Assembly (NCBI RefSeq): GCF_020906515.1
Contig: NC_085852.1
Location: 1,364,001 to 1,428,000 of the forward strand
DNA: 64,000 bases
From: Vanrija pseudolonga
Lineage: Eukaryota; Basidiomycota; Tremellomycetes; Trichosporonales; Trichosporonaceae
Direction of reading: 5' to 3'
Position 1 is the stretch's first letter. Each line of letters begins with the position of its first letter. The position numbers and the translations under genes are program-made. Below are positions 36,745-48,670 of the stretch, one piece after another. The notes beneath the pieces are model-generated. The model made no database searches. It worked only from the letters and a program-made list of their open reading frames with translations, and was not told the DNA's origin.

Positions 36745-38168
36745 TTACTTGTAGTACTTGGTGGGGACGAAGGGCATGGGGGTGACAGTGGCCTCGCGGA
36801 GCTTCTTGCGGACCTCGATCTGGACCTTTGTGTTCTTCTTGTGGTGGCCGTTCTTGACGTAGCCCATGGCGACGTTTGTGCCGAGCGTGGGCGAGGGGAT
36901 ACCAGAGGTGACGACGCCAATCTCCTCCTTGCCGTCGGCGTCGAAGATCTTGGAGCCCTCGCGCGCCGGCGAGCCGGCAATGACAAAGCCCACGCGGCGG
37001 CGCGAGGGGCCGGGCTTGCCGAGCTCGGCGAGGATGCGGCTCTGGCCGGGGAAGTTGGCCGTCTCGGGGGTACGGCGGTCCTTGCCTAGCGGAGGGTTAG
37101 CATGCTTGTTTCCTGCGCCGCTTGCTCCGTCGGGTACTCACCAATCAGCCACGCAAGACCACCCTCCACAGGGCTGATCGTCTCGTCGAGGTCGTGGCCG
37201 TAGAGGCACATGCCCGCCTCGAGGCGGAGCGAGTCGCGCGCGCCGAGGCCAATGAGCCAGACGTCGGGGTTGGCGGTAATCTCCTCGGTGACGCCGACGG
37301 CGTGCTCGGGCGGGATAGACACCTCGAAGCCGTCCTCGCCAGTGTATCCGCCGCGGGCAATGTGGCAGCGGACCTTGTTCTTGCCGATCTCGGCAAAGAG
37401 CGAGCCGCCAAACTTGAGTGCGGACAGGTCGGCGCCCGTGAGCGCCTGGAGCACCTCGGCGGCCTTAGGGCCCTGGAGCGCGACGAGGCCGTAGCCCTCG
37501 AGGATCTTCCAGTTGACCGGCTTGTCGGGGTGTGCGGCGTTCCACGCGTCGATCTTGGCGTTGAGATGCGCAACGTCCTCCTCGGACCGGCCGGCGTTGG
37601 TGACCACGTACCACTTGGACCCGTCCTCGGCCTGCTTGGTCATGACCGTGTCGTCGATGATGCCGCCCTCGTCGTTGAGCAGGACGGACAGCGAGCTCGT
37701 GTTGTTCGCCAGCTTGTCGAGCGACGTCGGCGTGAGCGAGATGAGGAAGTCCTGCGCGCCGGCGCCGGTGAACTCGTGCTGGAGCATGTGGGAGACGTCG
37801 AACAGGCCCGCCTTCTCGCGGACGTGCTTGTGGGCCGCGACTGGGCGTCAGCTGGATCACACAAAGGCGGCACCCACCCTGACCGACGTCGCCGTACGAC
37901 AGCGGCATGTCCCACCCGGCAAAGGGCACCATCTTGCCGCCGTTCTTGACGTTGAAGTCGTACAGCGGCGTGCGCTTGAGCTGTGAGGCGGGGTGTGAGC
38001 GAGCGAACGCATGCACGCGAGCATCGCGACCTGGCGACTTACCTTGTCGGCCCAAGCGGGGGCCGAGGTCGAGAGGGAGCGGAGCACGAGGCGGCCCGTC
38101 GCGGGCGTAGCGGCGAGGCGCTCGAGAGCGACCACCGTGGCGCGGGAGGAGGAGCGGGCAGCGAGCAT
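36745..38168 (-). CDS. GCV1: Aminomethyltransferase, T protein of glycine cleavage
   Basis: Four exons (38168-38043, 37980-37878, 37840-37142, 37085-36745) give 422 residues. The N terminus ([19 protein letters not shown] to [12 protein letters not shown]) is a classical mitochondrial presequence. Family blocks: [84 protein letters not shown] and the C-terminal barrel [11 protein letters not shown]-like segment. The enzyme moves the methylene group from aminomethyl-lipoyl H protein to tetrahydrofolate, releasing ammonia, in the mitochondrial glycine decarboxylase complex. No partner subunits are nearby. The assignment is firm. Confidence 0.96.
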
Positions 38169-38892
38169 TGTGCTTGTGCTTGTGGGCGTGCGAGAGAGTG
38201 GGGAGAGAGTGAGAGGACGAGACGAGGGCTTGGGGGATGCTGGCTTTTATTCGATAGGACAGTCTCGGTCGACCATTCAGCGCTGTGGAAAACAAGGCCG
38301 CGTCCTTGGAAATCGGGTCGTCCAAGAACACCAAACCGACGCCAGACTCCAACGCCGTCATTGGAACTTCGGCTCATGGCTGTTGGAAATAACCGCCAGC
38401 GACGAACAAGGCACAGAGGCGCTTCGGCCCATTCGGCATCAACCGCCAAGCTGCCATGCTGCGATGCGGCCATGCTGCTGCTGCCACAGCTTCACTTCGA
38501 CTCTACCACTGCATACTGTGCATGTGCTGATAATCAATGCGCCATGTGCAGACAAAGAATGTATTGACTAGGGGTTCGAGGCAGTAACAAATAAGGGACG
38601 GGCGGGGGTGCGATGAAGAGGCAGGCCACGGCGGAAGGCAAAGTGTACAAATGTTGGTATCGGGGTATCTCGTGGAGTGCGAACGACTATGCGCAAATGT
38701 AGAGGGAAGTATCAAGGCAAAAGTCCAGTCAGGCGATGATTAGACGACGGCCAATGTGAATGGGTGGTGACGGTGGTGGAGCGTGGGGCGTGGGGCGTGG
38801 TGTGGTGGACGTGGTTGTGGTGGGACGATGTGGATGGGCGAGAGAGACTAGTGAAGGTTGTTTGTAGTGTGGTGCTGCAAAGAAACGCTGTA
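38169..38892. other. Intergenic region upstream of GCV1
   Basis: 724 bp holding the GCV1 promoter and, at the right, the 3' region of the phosphatase gene, which is rich in TGG/GTGG words (38762-38830). No coding gene is supported. Confidence 0.45.
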
Positions 38893-40679
38893 TTAAATGC
38901 TGCCGTCGAGCACGCCGCGGACGTCGTCCACGGTAGCCAGATCGGTAAGGAACGGGCAAAGGTCGGTGAGCTCAGTGTCGTGCGGGTCGTTGAACCACGT
39001 CGAAACCGGAACAGCATTGTTGGGGTGGAAAATGTATGAAGCGGGCGAGTTGTCAATGATTATGGCCGTCGAGATGTCGCGACCGAGTTGCGAGAGGTCC
39101 TGGGATGGGTCAGCTTTGCTCCAACCTAGCCTTCCAGCTTCACCCACCTTGACATAGTTGCCCTTGTGGTTGTAGCAGCTCTCGCGGAACAGGCGGTGGC
39201 GGACGACGCGGCCAACGTCGAGCATGTCCAGGACAGGGTCGGCATACTTGCTCAAACTTGCGGTGAAGACGACAATCTCATAAATCTTGCCCATCTCAGA
39301 CAGGAAGTGGTCGACCCCGGGGCGCTTAATAACATAAACATTGTGCGTTTGCGATTCAATCTCGACGGGGACGATGTAGTCCGCGGATGGCAGCATCTGT
39401 AACGTGTTAGCCTGTGGTTGTCCGTTCAAAGCGGGCAACCAAGATCTACTCACCTTGAAACTGGAATGCAAGAGTGTCTCGTCCAGGTCAAGCACCAAGC
39501 ACTTGCGGCCAGTGTCTCTCTTGTCGATCTCGGGCAACAATGGCGCGGGGTTGCCGTGCTGCGAGATTGTCAGCGACGGGTACCTCGCCATCTCGCCAGC
39601 GGCGACACGCACCTCATCAACGGGGATACCAATACCACCCTGTGCAATCAAGCGGTCCTCCTCGTCCTCGTAGTCGTCGTCGCCGTACAGCAGCTCCTGC
39701 GAGCCGGCGCTGGCATCAGGGTCCTCCGAGTCGCTCAGGTCCGAGTAGCCGCCGCTCGTGTCCGTCTTGTTGTGGGCATCGGTGGCGTGGGCGTGGGCGT
39801 GAGGGAGGTGGTGCTCCGACTCGCTACGGTGCAGCATGTGCTGGTGGATGATCTCTGAGCCTGAACCGGGAGCCTGAACAGCGGCAGAGGTGAGACCAGC
39901 AGTCTAAAGAGAATGAATCAGCACAAGGAAACGACGAGCAAAGCTCAATGCAGATGGGGCGGCGCTCTCACCTCTTCAAGGGGCGCAGTCGTGGGCTCAC
40001 TCGCCGGGACCAGACCGTCTGGGAGGGGGATCACTGGCGCGGTCGACGCTGGCTTGTCAACGACGGCCTTGTCCGCGACCTTCTCGCCATTGGTCGCAGC
40101 GTCTGGCTGTCTCGAGGTGGCACCGGCAGAGTCCTTGGTCGCCGCCGCTGTAGGCGCGACGGACGTCTTGGCTGCCGTAGCAGTTGTCGCCGAACCGGAC
40201 GGCTGGCTGGGGCTCGTGGACTTCGAGGCCGCGGTCGTCTTTGCAGGCGGAATGTCCTCAAAGTCGTCGGTTGAAAGACAGCCGAGGACCACGAAAATGG
40301 ACGCGAGACCGCCTCTTTTCCGTCTCTTCTTGGACGCTGGCTTGGCCGGCACAGACTTGACGGCTGGAGCAGGCACGGAGGCAGCAGCAGTAGCAGGAGC
40401 CTTTTCGGCGCTGCCGCCTTTGGCAGTCGTGGCCGATGCTGCTGCTGGCGCGGTCGGTGCCTTTGTCGCCGACGACGACGAAGCATCCGCCGTCGCAGCG
40501 GCGACGGTGGCGGGGGCAGCCGACTCGGCTGGCGGCTGACCGGTCACGGCGCCAGAGGAGGAAGCTGCGGCGGGAGAAGAGACATCCGCGCCGGATGATG
40601 TGTTGGCGGCCGACGACCCAACCGCTTGAGGGACAGTGTCGGCCGTGTTAGTTGGCGGTGCGCCCGAAGATGTTGCCAT
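38893..40679 (-). CDS. SCP/Psr1-like CTD phosphatase (HAD family)
   Basis: Four exons (40679-39972, 39903-39454, 39396-39148, 39099-38893) give 537 residues. The first 300 residues are Ala/Ser/Thr/Pro-rich, apart from [13 protein letters not shown] with the following CLSTDDFED, a block shared by fungal Psr1-like proteins. The phosphatase domain has [16 protein letters not shown] (DxDxT), [45 protein letters not shown] and [19 protein letters not shown]. The family dephosphorylates Ser/Thr-Pro sites; Psr1 proteins work at the plasma membrane in salt stress, and the Cys in the N-terminal block could be lipidated (inference). Introns 39397-39453 (57 nt) and 39100-39147 (48 nt) are in frame without stops. 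Confidence 0.92.
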
Positions 40680-40699
40680 TTCCTCGTCCTACGTGACGA

Positions 40700-40711
40700 G
40701 GGGGGGGGGGG
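40700..40711 (+). repeat. Run of 12 G followed by polypurine tract
   Basis: Twelve consecutive G bases start 20 bp upstream of the phosphatase ATG (minus strand) and continue into G/A-rich sequence to about 40770. On the transcribed sense strand this is a poly-C/CT leader; the other strand could form a quadruplex. Confidence 0.8.
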
Positions 40712-40938
40712 TGAGTGTTGGAGAGAGGGGGTGGGGGAGGGGAAGAGGAAGAGGGGGAGAGGGGAGTGGGTGGTGTGTAAAAGTCGGACCGTGCGGTTGA
40801 CCTTGACTGCAAAGGCGGTGGTGGATGTCGATGGGAGGAAGGGTAGGCCCGTTGGCTGCTGGGGTGGCTGGTGGGTGTGTGGTGTCTTGGGAGGGCAAGG
40901 TCTCGTTTGCCTCTTTGGGGTATAGGGAGAGTGTTGTC

Positions 40939-40947
<9 letters not shown>

Positions 40948-40965
<18 letters not shown>
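40948..40965 (-). repeat. (GCT)6 / (AGC)6 triplet repeat
   Basis: Six perfect GCT triplets, flanked by imperfect GTT/TGT triplets, lie about 270 bp upstream of the phosphatase start. On its sense strand this is an AGC/CAG-type repeat. Confidence 0.75.
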
Positions 40966-40970
<5 letters not shown>

Positions 40971-42097
40971 GATTGATAGTTATTGTTGTTGCTTTGTTGT
41001 GGATGATGATTGTTATGCGCTGATGGCAACAAGGTTGTTGGTGGTAAAAGGGGGAGCAGTGCGTCGTTGGTTGGTTGCTTGGGCTACTGCTGGCTGGCTG
41101 TTGGCTGTTGTTGGTGGTGGTGGTTTGGGATGGGCGGGGAAGGGGGGTGCAGGCGAGGCAAGGCGAGACGAGGGGGGGGAATGACGGTGGCCGGTTGGTG
41201 CGGCCGGGCGTGGGCGGGGGGTCAAGCCAGCCAGGCTTAGGTGGGGGGGGGGAGAAGGGGCAGCAGCGTGCAGCATGGTTTGGACGTGCCTGCCGCCGCC
41301 GTTGATGGATGGCCCAGGCGGCTGGTACGGCAAAGATGCTTCCGAGCACCAGCCAGACGCGACAACGGCCCCCCCCCACCCACCCCACACCGGCGTCCTC
41401 CCCGCCTCGCTCAAAGCAGCAGTGGCACGTCGCTCGACGCATGGGATGCAGAGACGCAGTACCCTCTGTCGTCGTCGCTGCCCCCGTCGCCGCCGCCGCC
41501 GCCGCCATCGCCCCAATTCTCCCCTCGCTCCCTCTTTCCACTCCTGGCTCATCGCTCCTGGCTGGCGCGACGACGCCGACGCGACAGCCCAGCCCAGGGC
41601 CCGCGCCACGACGCCCACGCGCTGCTGCTCCTTGAATCTCTTGTTGTCTGCCTCGTCTCGTACGCGCCATTCCTGCTCGCAAGCGCGTTTGCGTTGCGTG
41701 CCGCCGCTGCTGCTGCCGTCGCGCGCGCGAGCGCGTGGGTCCTTGCTTGCTCGGAATCCTTGGGCGCGCGTCCAGACTGCCGCTGGCCTTGCCTCAACTA
41801 AACTCCCCTGCGCGCTTGCTTTCCCTTAACCCAAAGAAGGCATTCCACACGGGGTCCCAATATCCTCTTATGGTAATACCCCCCCGTTACGCGAAGCCTT
41901 TAGCTTTTTTAGGTTGTTGAACCTGATTGACCAGACTTGACCGTCACCACGTTTCTGGGTCTAAACGTAAAAAACAAAAGCTAATGGCAACGTCGATCTG
42001 CCCAGACGATACATTGCTAAATGCCAATTGAAAAATGCATAGAGATTACAGGAATGAAACATATGGATGCAGCAACAAGACGCAAGAGCCTCCCCGA

Positions 42098-44722
42098 CTA
42101 GAACTTTGACTTCTTCTGCTTCTCGACGGCAGCACGAAGACGCATCTGCTTGTCGCGCAGCGAGGCCTTCTTCTTCTGCACAACCTTGTTGGAGCTGCAA
42201 AAGTGTTAGTGGTGAATGACAACAGCGAATGGCCTGCTCTACCCACTGAATGGCCATCATCAATGGCTTGTTCCTCGCCTTCTCGCGGTTGGTAGACGAG
42301 CTTGGGGCGTCCTTCATCTTCTTGCCCTTCAGCGAGCCGAACTTCTCGCGGCCCTCGCGGCCCTTGCGGATGCTCTCCATGCGCTCCTCGTAGTCCTGCT
42401 TGGTCCTCTTGCGAGCGCCAAGAATCTCGCTCTCGGTAAGGAAGCGGTTCTGCTCGTCCTCGCCAACGCTGCGCTTGGACGCCTCGAGAGCAGCAAGCTT
42501 GCGCTTGGCCGCAGAGCCACCACCCTGCTCGACTGCGTTCTGAGCAGCCTTGAGCTTGAGCTCGTTGAGTAGGGCAAAGTCGGCAGGAGTGAGGATCTTC
42601 TGCTGTGCCAGAAGCGAAATCTTCCGCACCTCGGTGGCAGTCGAGGTGGCGGTGGAAACAACAGATTTGGCGTCATCGTCCTCGTCCTCGTCGGCATCGG
42701 CCTTCTTGGAAAGGCGCGCCTTCTTGGCCTTGGGCTTGTCGTCCTCATCCTCCGAGTCGCTGATCTCAAAGTCCTCGCCGTCGGACGAAACGTCGTTCCA
42801 CTCGTCCGAGTCAGAGTCGTCCTCCGACTCGACATCCCAGTTGTCCCAGCCAGCCTCATCGTCCTCGTCGAGCTCGAGCTCCTCGTCGTCGCTGACACCG
42901 CCGTTGGCCTCCTTGCGCATGCTCTTGAAGTGCTCCTCCAGGAGCTCAAGGCCGTCGATGCCGTCGGCAACCTCCTTGGTGCGGCCAAACTCAGGCACCT
43001 GGCCATCGATGAGGCCCATGCTGGCCGTCTTGCCCTGTGAAGAATGTCAGTTGGTTCTTACACGCAGACCTGTCGTCAACTCACCCTGTCGCGACGCTTG
43101 AGCATTCCAGGGTTGACTTCACGGAAGAGAGACAGCAGACCACCAGCGGCAGTGGCAACGCCCTTGTCCTTGGACTTCTTGTACTCGATCAGGTCGCTAA
43201 GCAGGTCCTCCTCCATACACCAGGGCTGACGACGACACACTTCGCGGATCGAGTTGATACCCGCAGCGATGACCTCGGCGCCGACACCGGGGTGGACAAA
43301 CTCCTGAGCGAGCTTGCGAATAACCGGAGTGAGGACGTCGGGAGGCGTGAGCTCGTGCACCGACTGAGCGAGGGCGACCAGGATGAGCGTAACCTGGAGT
43401 TGGTGGTACGTGAGGTACTTGATGACGTAGCTGTAGAAGCCGAGAACGCAGAGCTTGTGGGCGCCCATGACACGCGAGAGGAGCTGCATGATGAGAACCT
43501 TGTGCTCGAGCGTGTACTGCTTGTCTGGTAAAGTCAGCTGAGTCGTCGCACTGCCTAGCTCACCATAGCGGCTCAAGTTGTCGTAGAGCTTCTCGCCAAA
43601 CGTCTGGGGGTCGTTCAACAACTCCAAGGCCGGGAAGTTGACCGAGATGGCGGCCGCCTTCTCTTTCCTCTTCTTGCTGAGGCCGCTCTTCAGCTTCTCC
43701 AGCTGACGCTGCTGCTTCCTGCCGTGCTTGCCAACTCCCATCTTGTGCTCCATGCCCTTGACGTTGCGCCGGCTGGTAACAACCGCGTCCTCCTCGTCAC
43801 TCGAGTCGTCCTCGCGATCAGCATCGGTGTCCGATCCCAGGAAGAAGTGAATAGCCGCCGACTGGACCTTGGTGTTGGGGTGGAACACAGCCAGGGCCGC
43901 AATGGAGACGGTCTTGGCGTCGGTCCTGCCGTCGTTAGTGCCCGTCACACCACTCCCACTCACCAGACACCCTTGCGCCAGAGCTCGCGAACCATCATGA
44001 CGGCCCACATGGCCTCACCACCCTGCTCCTTGCCCTTGCCCTTGCCCTTGTTTCCAACGACCTCGGCGCCCATGCCGCTCTCGATCATGCCGAACAGCAG
44101 GCCCTGCACGATGCGGTTAAGGCGGTGGTTCTTGGTGCGCTGGTTGGACGTCTTGATGTCAGTCAGGATGGTGCTCCTGATCGTCGAACGGAGGTCCTTG
44201 GACACCTGGGGGAGGAGGGGGAGGAGAGTCTGGAGAAGCCTGGAGGTCAGCTGTGCTTTGGAATATGCAACTCACTCGACAGAGTCGATAACGTCCTTGT
44301 TGCGGAGCATGACAAGGTTACGGACGGCCGTCTCGCGGAGGTCACCAGTCAAGGCCATGACACCCTCAGTGCCGAGGAGGAGAGCTCGGAGCTGCTGCGG
44401 GAGCTCCTTGGTGATGGTCGGGTAGCAAGTCGCGCACTGGCTCACGAACGTGATGAGCTCGCCGAAGAGCTCGGTCGACTTCTCGTTCGAGGTCGACGAC
44501 GATCCGGCGGCGGGAGCGACAGTCTGGAGGCGAAGCAGGGAGACATAGTGGTTGTACTGGACCATGAACTCCTCCTTGTACGCGACGGGGTCACGCTGTG
44601 AGATGTGAGCGGCGAGTCTCGTGCAGTGTCGCTGCAGCAGCACCACCAACCTTGATGAGGTTCTGCAGCTGGGGCAGGTTGTTGGTGAGGAGGATACCCC
44701 TCGAAACTCGGGACTTGACCAT
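42098..44722 (-). CDS. SDA1: Sda1 60S ribosome biogenesis protein
   Basis: Seven exons (44722-44651, 44595-44276, 44239-43964, 43925-43564, 43524-43085, 43034-42247, 42194-42098) give 784 residues. Recognised from LPQLQNLIKRDPVAYKEEF at the N terminus, NRIVQGLLFGMIESG, HKVLIMQLLSRVMGAHKL, VLGFYSYVIKYLTYHQ, HELTPPDVLTPVIRKLA and the basic end KKKASLRDKQMRLRAAVEKQKK. An acidic stretch (residues about 510-600) is rich in Asp/Glu/Ser. Sda1 acts in the nucleolus and nucleus for pre-60S maturation and export and influences actin and cell-cycle start in yeast. The start at 44722 (MVKSRVSRGILL) was preferred over an in-frame Met 72 nt upstream because it gives the family N terminus. Confidence 0.94.
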
Positions 44723-45342
44723 CTTGGCGTTGTTGCTGCTGATGGTGTTGCTATGCAAGGATAGCTTGGAGGTGTCAAACGAGCAGTACACCAAATGATC
44801 ACCACCAACAACTTCCTGGACATGGCCGCTGCCTGGTCTGCCGACTTTTTATTTGTTTTCCGTTTTTCTTCATTTTATCCCAGATTTGCCACCAGACATT
44901 ACTTTGACCTCCACCTGTGACGTCCATCAAAACAGTCGCGCCTGGCGCGCGGCGCCGCGGTGCAGGTGATGGTGGCTGCAGCGCAAGGAAGACAACTCGA
45001 GGCAAACTCTGGGCCCGTCTTGCCTCACCCACTGCCGCCTCCCACCCCCCCTCCCCCTCCCCACCCCCCCCCTCTGTCTATAAAACTGCCCTTCATCGCT
45101 CTCCCTTCTTTTCATCATTCCTCTCATCCTCCCTCTGTCACTCTCCTTCCTCATCCACTGCGTTCCCTACATAGTCATTGCCCCTCCATTGATTAAGTCA
45201 CTCGCTACCTCAAAACTACACACCACCGCGTTCTCTGACCACCACTCCAACCACCGACAGACGACTCCTCACCACTCTGTGCGGACTCTAAGCCTCTGTA
45301 CATCATCACTCGTCCAATCTTCCTCGCTGGTTGACTTCTGGG
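44723..45342. other. Divergent promoter region (SDA1 / hypothetical)
   Basis: 620 bp between divergent starts. It includes a C-rich tract (about 45035-45072) followed by TATAAAA at 45079-45085, a likely TATA element for the plus-strand gene with a leader of about 260 nt. No coding gene is seen. Confidence 0.5.
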
Positions 45343-47453
45343 ATGTCCTCCTCGACTTCGCAAGTCGACATCACAGTCGTCGCTACTCCGTCGACTGCAT
45401 CTGCCGACCAATCGTTGAGCAATCAGGCAGACAATAAGTGAGTCATTTACCGTCGTCTTCCCTCCCATTAATGACCCTTCCCTGACATGTCAACAGATCC
45501 ACCACCACGTCTCCTGCTATTGAAGACAGCACCCCGGCCGACACTTCCCTTCCCCTCATCGAGTGCTCTCCCGGTGAGCATCCCCCTTCATCAATGTCAT
45601 CCTCCACTCCTTATTCAGTTAAATCCACTTCGTCGATGAAGATTGTCGACGACCCATTCCACACGCCTGGAAACACCGAGTCCTCGGGTGACGTCTCCTT
45701 CACTACCCCTTCCACCGGCCCCGACTCTACGTCGTCCACCTCTCTGGAGATCTTCCTCGGGCCCCAGCCCCTTTCATACATCCACCATCGCCGCCGCCTG
45801 CTCGCCGCTGAGATGGAGTCTTCCCCCAGCCGCCAGAAGCCCGGTGACCTTGGCTCTCTCCCACTTACCGGCCACTCAAAGGTTCCCGCCGCCGTTACCC
45901 ACGCCGAGGACAGCGAGGATACCCTGCGCCCTCTCTCGACCCATCCCACTGCCCAGACGACCGAGGACACTAGTCATCTCTCCCAATGGCGTCAAGAGCA
46001 GCTCAAGAAGGCCAAGCCCATTCGTCCGGTGGCTGGAGCCCGCGAGCGCCCTATCCCGCTCCTTCATGGCCCTCTTTCACTTCCTTATGCAAGGAACCCG
46101 AGGTGAGTCACTGATTGATGCGCTCCATCACTGACTTCTCAGCGGCGTCGATGCAACCGTGTCCGACCAAAACACCTACATGGCCAACATCTTCGGTGTC
46201 CGCGCAGTCGAGTCCACGGACGACAAGCCGGAGAAGAAAGTGTCGAAGCAACCTCGTGAATCCAACACTCAGGGCTCGCGTAACGTGTCATCGTCCAGCT
46301 ACTATTCTGTCTCATCTGGCGTGATGAGCGACAGCAGTGCCGCAACGGGAAGCTCGAGGCGCCCTCTCATTATCCGCGACTACCACCAAATCATTGGTAT
46401 CAAGAAGGAAGGCGCCCCCCGCTTGGTGGCGCCAGTCAGTGGCGGCGAATTTCCGTCGTCCTTTCAGCATGAAGTGAGTGACCTCCGTCATCTTCTTAAG
46501 ACCCTCTGAGCTCACACCGTCCACTAGGCCCACCACCAGGTGATGCAGCACGTCGATCTCCGCTCCCACCTCGGCGTCGGCTACCCCTATGCCCATGACT
46601 ACATCCAGCAGACTGCCCCGGTTATGCCTTCCCCCGACTACGCCATCCACTCGGCGAGCGGGGCCATGTGGCCCCTTCCTACAGAGGGTCTGGGCGTTCC
46701 TGGCTTCCCCTACTCTCCTCTCCAGCTGGTTGACCCGAACACCAAGACTGTGTACAGCTTTCAGATTCCAGGCAACATTGCCACTGAGGCCAAGACTGCT
46801 TACCACCACCCGCAACTCTTCCCGAGCAAGGCCGAAACGAGCATCAACTGGCGCAACAAGGTTCCGAACAATACGCCCGTCAAGTACCCTGTCAGCCCCG
46901 TGCAGTCCAAGCCTACCAAGCCGTCTGCCACGGCCTCGCCCATGCCTTCGGGTGGCAACCTGGCCGAGGTTCTCACCGTGGATCATCTCTACAAGCGCTT
47001 TGGTCAGCATGCTGTAGGTTTAGTCCCAAAGGCCATCGCTTACATATCCAGCTCAGGCCCCTCAACGAGAACATCTCGCACCTGCCTCCCAAGCCGTACA
47101 TGGCCGACAAGGCCCCAGAACACGAAGCTTACGTCGAGCCCACCAAGCCGACCGAATCTCCAGTGAAGACACTCCCCGACGCCAGCCGCAAGGTCAGCGT
47201 CCAAGAGGAGACGCCAGTCAAGACGTCCTCCAGGCGCAAGGGACGCGGATTGGGCTCCTCTCGCAACTCTATCAACAACGGTCGCGCCAAGGGTACCCCT
47301 GGCGCTGGCAAGTTCCTCAAGCACAGCGTGACTGATGACGAGGGATCGCCTTCCAAGGCTACCCCGTCGGACACGCTTTCCGCCACATCCTCCCCAAAGC
47401 GTGGCGGTTCTGCTCGCCCCCACGCCGGTCGCCGCCACCCTGTGGCCGCCTGA
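45343..47453 (+). CDS. Hypothetical Ser/Pro-rich protein
   Basis: Six exons (45343-45437, 45497-45573, 45619-46102, 46143-46473, 46528-47013, 47052-47453) sum to 1875 nt, 624 residues, with every junction in phase. I do not recognise a domain. The protein is hydrophilic and disordered in the first 260 residues (Ser/Thr/Pro with IVDDPFHTPG), has a more ordered block (YMANIFGVRAVES), an aromatic segment around LRSHLGVGYPYAHDYIQQT and LVDPNTKTVYSFQIPG, and a basic tail (SSRRKGRGLGSSRNS, RPHAGRRHPVAA). No signal peptide or membrane helix. The clean splice sites and phase consistency argue for a real gene, perhaps a lineage-specific regulator; function unknown. Confidence 0.8.
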
Positions 47454-48670
47454 GCATCCTGTCCAGGGCGCTCGTCTGCAATTCTCCAAGCACGATGCTC
47501 GACAAACCATTTTCAGTTCTACTGTATATACTAATTATCGGTCCGGCAAGTCCTCATAACGACAACATCATTGACGTCACGACGTCCCCGCAATGCGCAC
47601 ACCCAACAAGTACGACGATCCTACGCCCATCCCCGTGGCTCACTATTCTCTTTCTTCCACGGATATGTAAATATGGCATTTTAGGATTTGGCACGGGGTA
47701 GAACCCCAAACTAACCTGAGAGGCCGAGGTGGCAACTGACGAGCACCGGCTATCAATGATGATCTGGCTGCCCTGCGGCCGGTCCTTGCCGCTGATCAGT
47801 GTGCCCCCACTACTCATCGAGGATCGCTCTGTAATTGCGTCATTTAATACAGTGAGCACCGTGGAGATTACTTATCTTATTTGGGTTTTAGTATTCCGAT
47901 GAGGCCGGGAGTGACACCGCCGCCACGGCGCCACCACAGCCTTGGACAGTCGCCATGGCGACCACGCCGCGCCGTCGTCTGTGCTGTGATGTCCTTGCGG
48001 CGTCCCGGCTGTAAGCGGAACCGAGCTAGACCGGGCGGAACTACAGACGGCGGCATGGCGGCCCGTGCAGCCGTAAGAATGGGGGCGTGCCAGCGATGCT
48101 TTTGTGTGTGCACGTTTGGCGCTCGGTGATCGGTAGGTGACCACGAAGGCTCGACACACCGCTCACACGACACAGTTTGGCCGCAGGCAGGCCGGTCAAG
48201 CTCACAGCATCACCACCATGGTCACCTGACCCCCAGACCACGGCCAATCGACCCACTCTTTACCAGCGTATGCGTAATAACGAGCGAGTCCGCCCGATTC
48301 CCCGCAACGCCGCAGCACGTGAAAGCGCCACCGACCACGCCGCCACATTGAACCCCATTGTCAGAGGACAGCTTTGGTGCTGCCTTTGTCATGCCGAACA
48401 ATCGGGCAGGCAGCAACCATCAATAACCGTGACTCCCCAGACTGACATGTGTAGGGCGTCACCAGCGTCCGTGTGGACGGCGGCGGCGGCGGCGACGTCG
48501 CTCGCTGAATACCGCTGTAACCGGCCATCCCCGGCGCCCCAAGCGCCGCTATCGTCGAGATGTTGTTGACCTCGACTCGAGACTTGACTTGGGAAACTAC
48601 TTAACCCCACTCACTACATCCTTGTCCCCCCTTTCTTCAATTATTCCCAATCTTATCTCCTCCACCGTTC
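47454..48670. other. Intergenic region
   Basis: 1.2 kb without a supported gene. An AT-rich part right after the stop (47520-47680) is likely 3' sequence. A TGACGTCA palindrome sits at 47572-47579 and a CACGTG at 48317. CT-rich sequence precedes the next start. Short frames on both strands have no motifs. Confidence 0.45.
47572..47579. promoter_or_regulatory. TGACGTCA (CRE/ATF-type) palindrome
   Basis: A perfect 8-bp bZIP palindrome 120 bp after a stop codon and 1.1 kb before the next start. Its distance from the start makes function uncertain. Confidence 0.3.

Larger units (their letters stand above)
40680..42097. other. Long low-complexity region upstream of the phosphatase
   Basis: 1.4 kb of strand-skewed sequence: purine/G-rich on the plus strand from 40699 to about 41250, then C-rich to 41640. 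It should hold the phosphatase promoter and long pyrimidine-rich leader (minus strand) and the 3' end of SDA1 near 41950-42097. A 344-codon minus-strand frame (40648-41682) is Pro/Ser/Thr/His low complexity and overlaps the phosphatase start in another frame, so it is not called. Confidence 0.5.

Noticed and set aside
40648-41682. 344-codon minus-strand frame upstream of the phosphatase
   Set aside because: Low-complexity Pro/Ser/Thr/His sequence that overlaps the phosphatase start in another frame; better explained as pyrimidine-rich leader.
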